Of a DNA stretch of 64,000 nucleotides, positions 63,895 through 64,000 are shown in pieces (within the stretch, counting starts at the first letter, position 1; each line of letters starts with the position of its first letter). This stretch comes from a virus. The stretch spans positions 1 through 64,000 of IMG/VR virus record IMGVR_UViG_3300042541_001664; one strand, written 5' to 3'. Under the pieces are notes generated by a model. The model was not told where the DNA came from and did no database searches. It saw only the letters and a list, made by a program, of their open reading frames with translations. The translations under genes and the position numbers were made by a program.

Positions 63895-64000
63895 ATGGAA
63901 AATAATAATATTAATAGTAATGAAAATAAAACTGTTTGGCAAAGGTTGTCACACACATTTGGACCAAACTCATTATTAAATCAAGATGTTCCAACGTATA
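63895..64000 (+). CDS. Probable portal protein, 5' end only
   Basis: Starts nine bases after terL and runs off the edge: MENNNINSNENKTVWQRLSH then TFGPNSLLNQDVPTY. In T4-like phages the portal is commonly encoded close to terL, and WQRLSHTFGPNS resembles portal N-termini I have seen. Only 35 residues are visible. Confidence 0.5.
   Translation, partial: MENNNINSNENKTVWQRLSHTFGPNSLLNQDVPTY

Overview
The window is a stretch of a large, AT-rich, tailed-phage genome whose host is almost certainly a member of the Bacteroidota (Flavobacteriia-like). Phage identity rests on a gp17-type large terminase at the right edge (62122-63885), a probable portal start after it, several peptidoglycan hydrolases, holin-like proteins, a GIY-YIG homing endonuclease, tRNA and tmRNA genes, and dense packing on both strands. 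The host group is indicated by promoters of the TAnnTTTG type, poor Shine-Dalgarno sequences, and a secreted metalloprotease that ends in a type IX secretion sorting domain.

Layout. 1-3.2 kb: capsid-targeted proteins, a homing endonuclease and an ADP-ribosyltransferase-like protein. 3.3-7.0 kb: eight tandem genes of a leucine-rich-repeat-like family, all leftward. 7.1-9.8 kb: a sliding-clamp-like protein and small accessory genes. 9.9-16.0 kb: five tandem C5-cytosine DNA methyltransferases plus a sixth, more distant one, with an ICEA/NlaIII-like HNH endonuclease lodged between them. 16-22 kb: capsid-targeted proteins, two tRNAs and hypotheticals. 22.3-31.2 kb: GH19 endolysin, M12-like protease, metallophosphoesterase, subtilase, amidase and membrane proteins. 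31.3-48.1 kb: mostly large virion-type proteins, with ClpP, HNH, thioredoxin, ThyX and holins interspersed. 48.1-50.0 kb: M23 and GH73 hydrolases and tmRNA. 50.1-52.6 kb: five more leucine-rich-repeat-like genes. 52.6-56.9 kb: M20/M42-like peptidase, ClpC-like ATPase, Hsp20, cyclophilin and a lipoprotein. 57.0-64.0 kb: head and packaging genes.

Three themes stand out. First, about 22 otherwise unrelated proteins carry a short amphipathic N-terminus (in one case an internal site) containing a hydrophobic-x-Glu followed by Gln, Ala, Gly or similar. This is the pattern cleaved by T4-type prohead proteases in capsid-targeting sequences, so the phage probably packages a large set of internal proteins that could be delivered with its DNA. 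Second, many of the same genes have a TATTTATA-type box 11-17 bases before the start codon, a likely phage-specific late promoter, whereas many enzyme genes use host-type TAnnTTTG promoters. Third, the phage encodes much of a protein quality-control pathway: tmRNA, ClpP, a ClpC-like unfoldase, Hsp20, cyclophilin, thioredoxin and a peptidase. A triple palindrome sits between the clpC-like and hsp20 genes.

All functional calls come from reading motifs by eye. No database search was possible.
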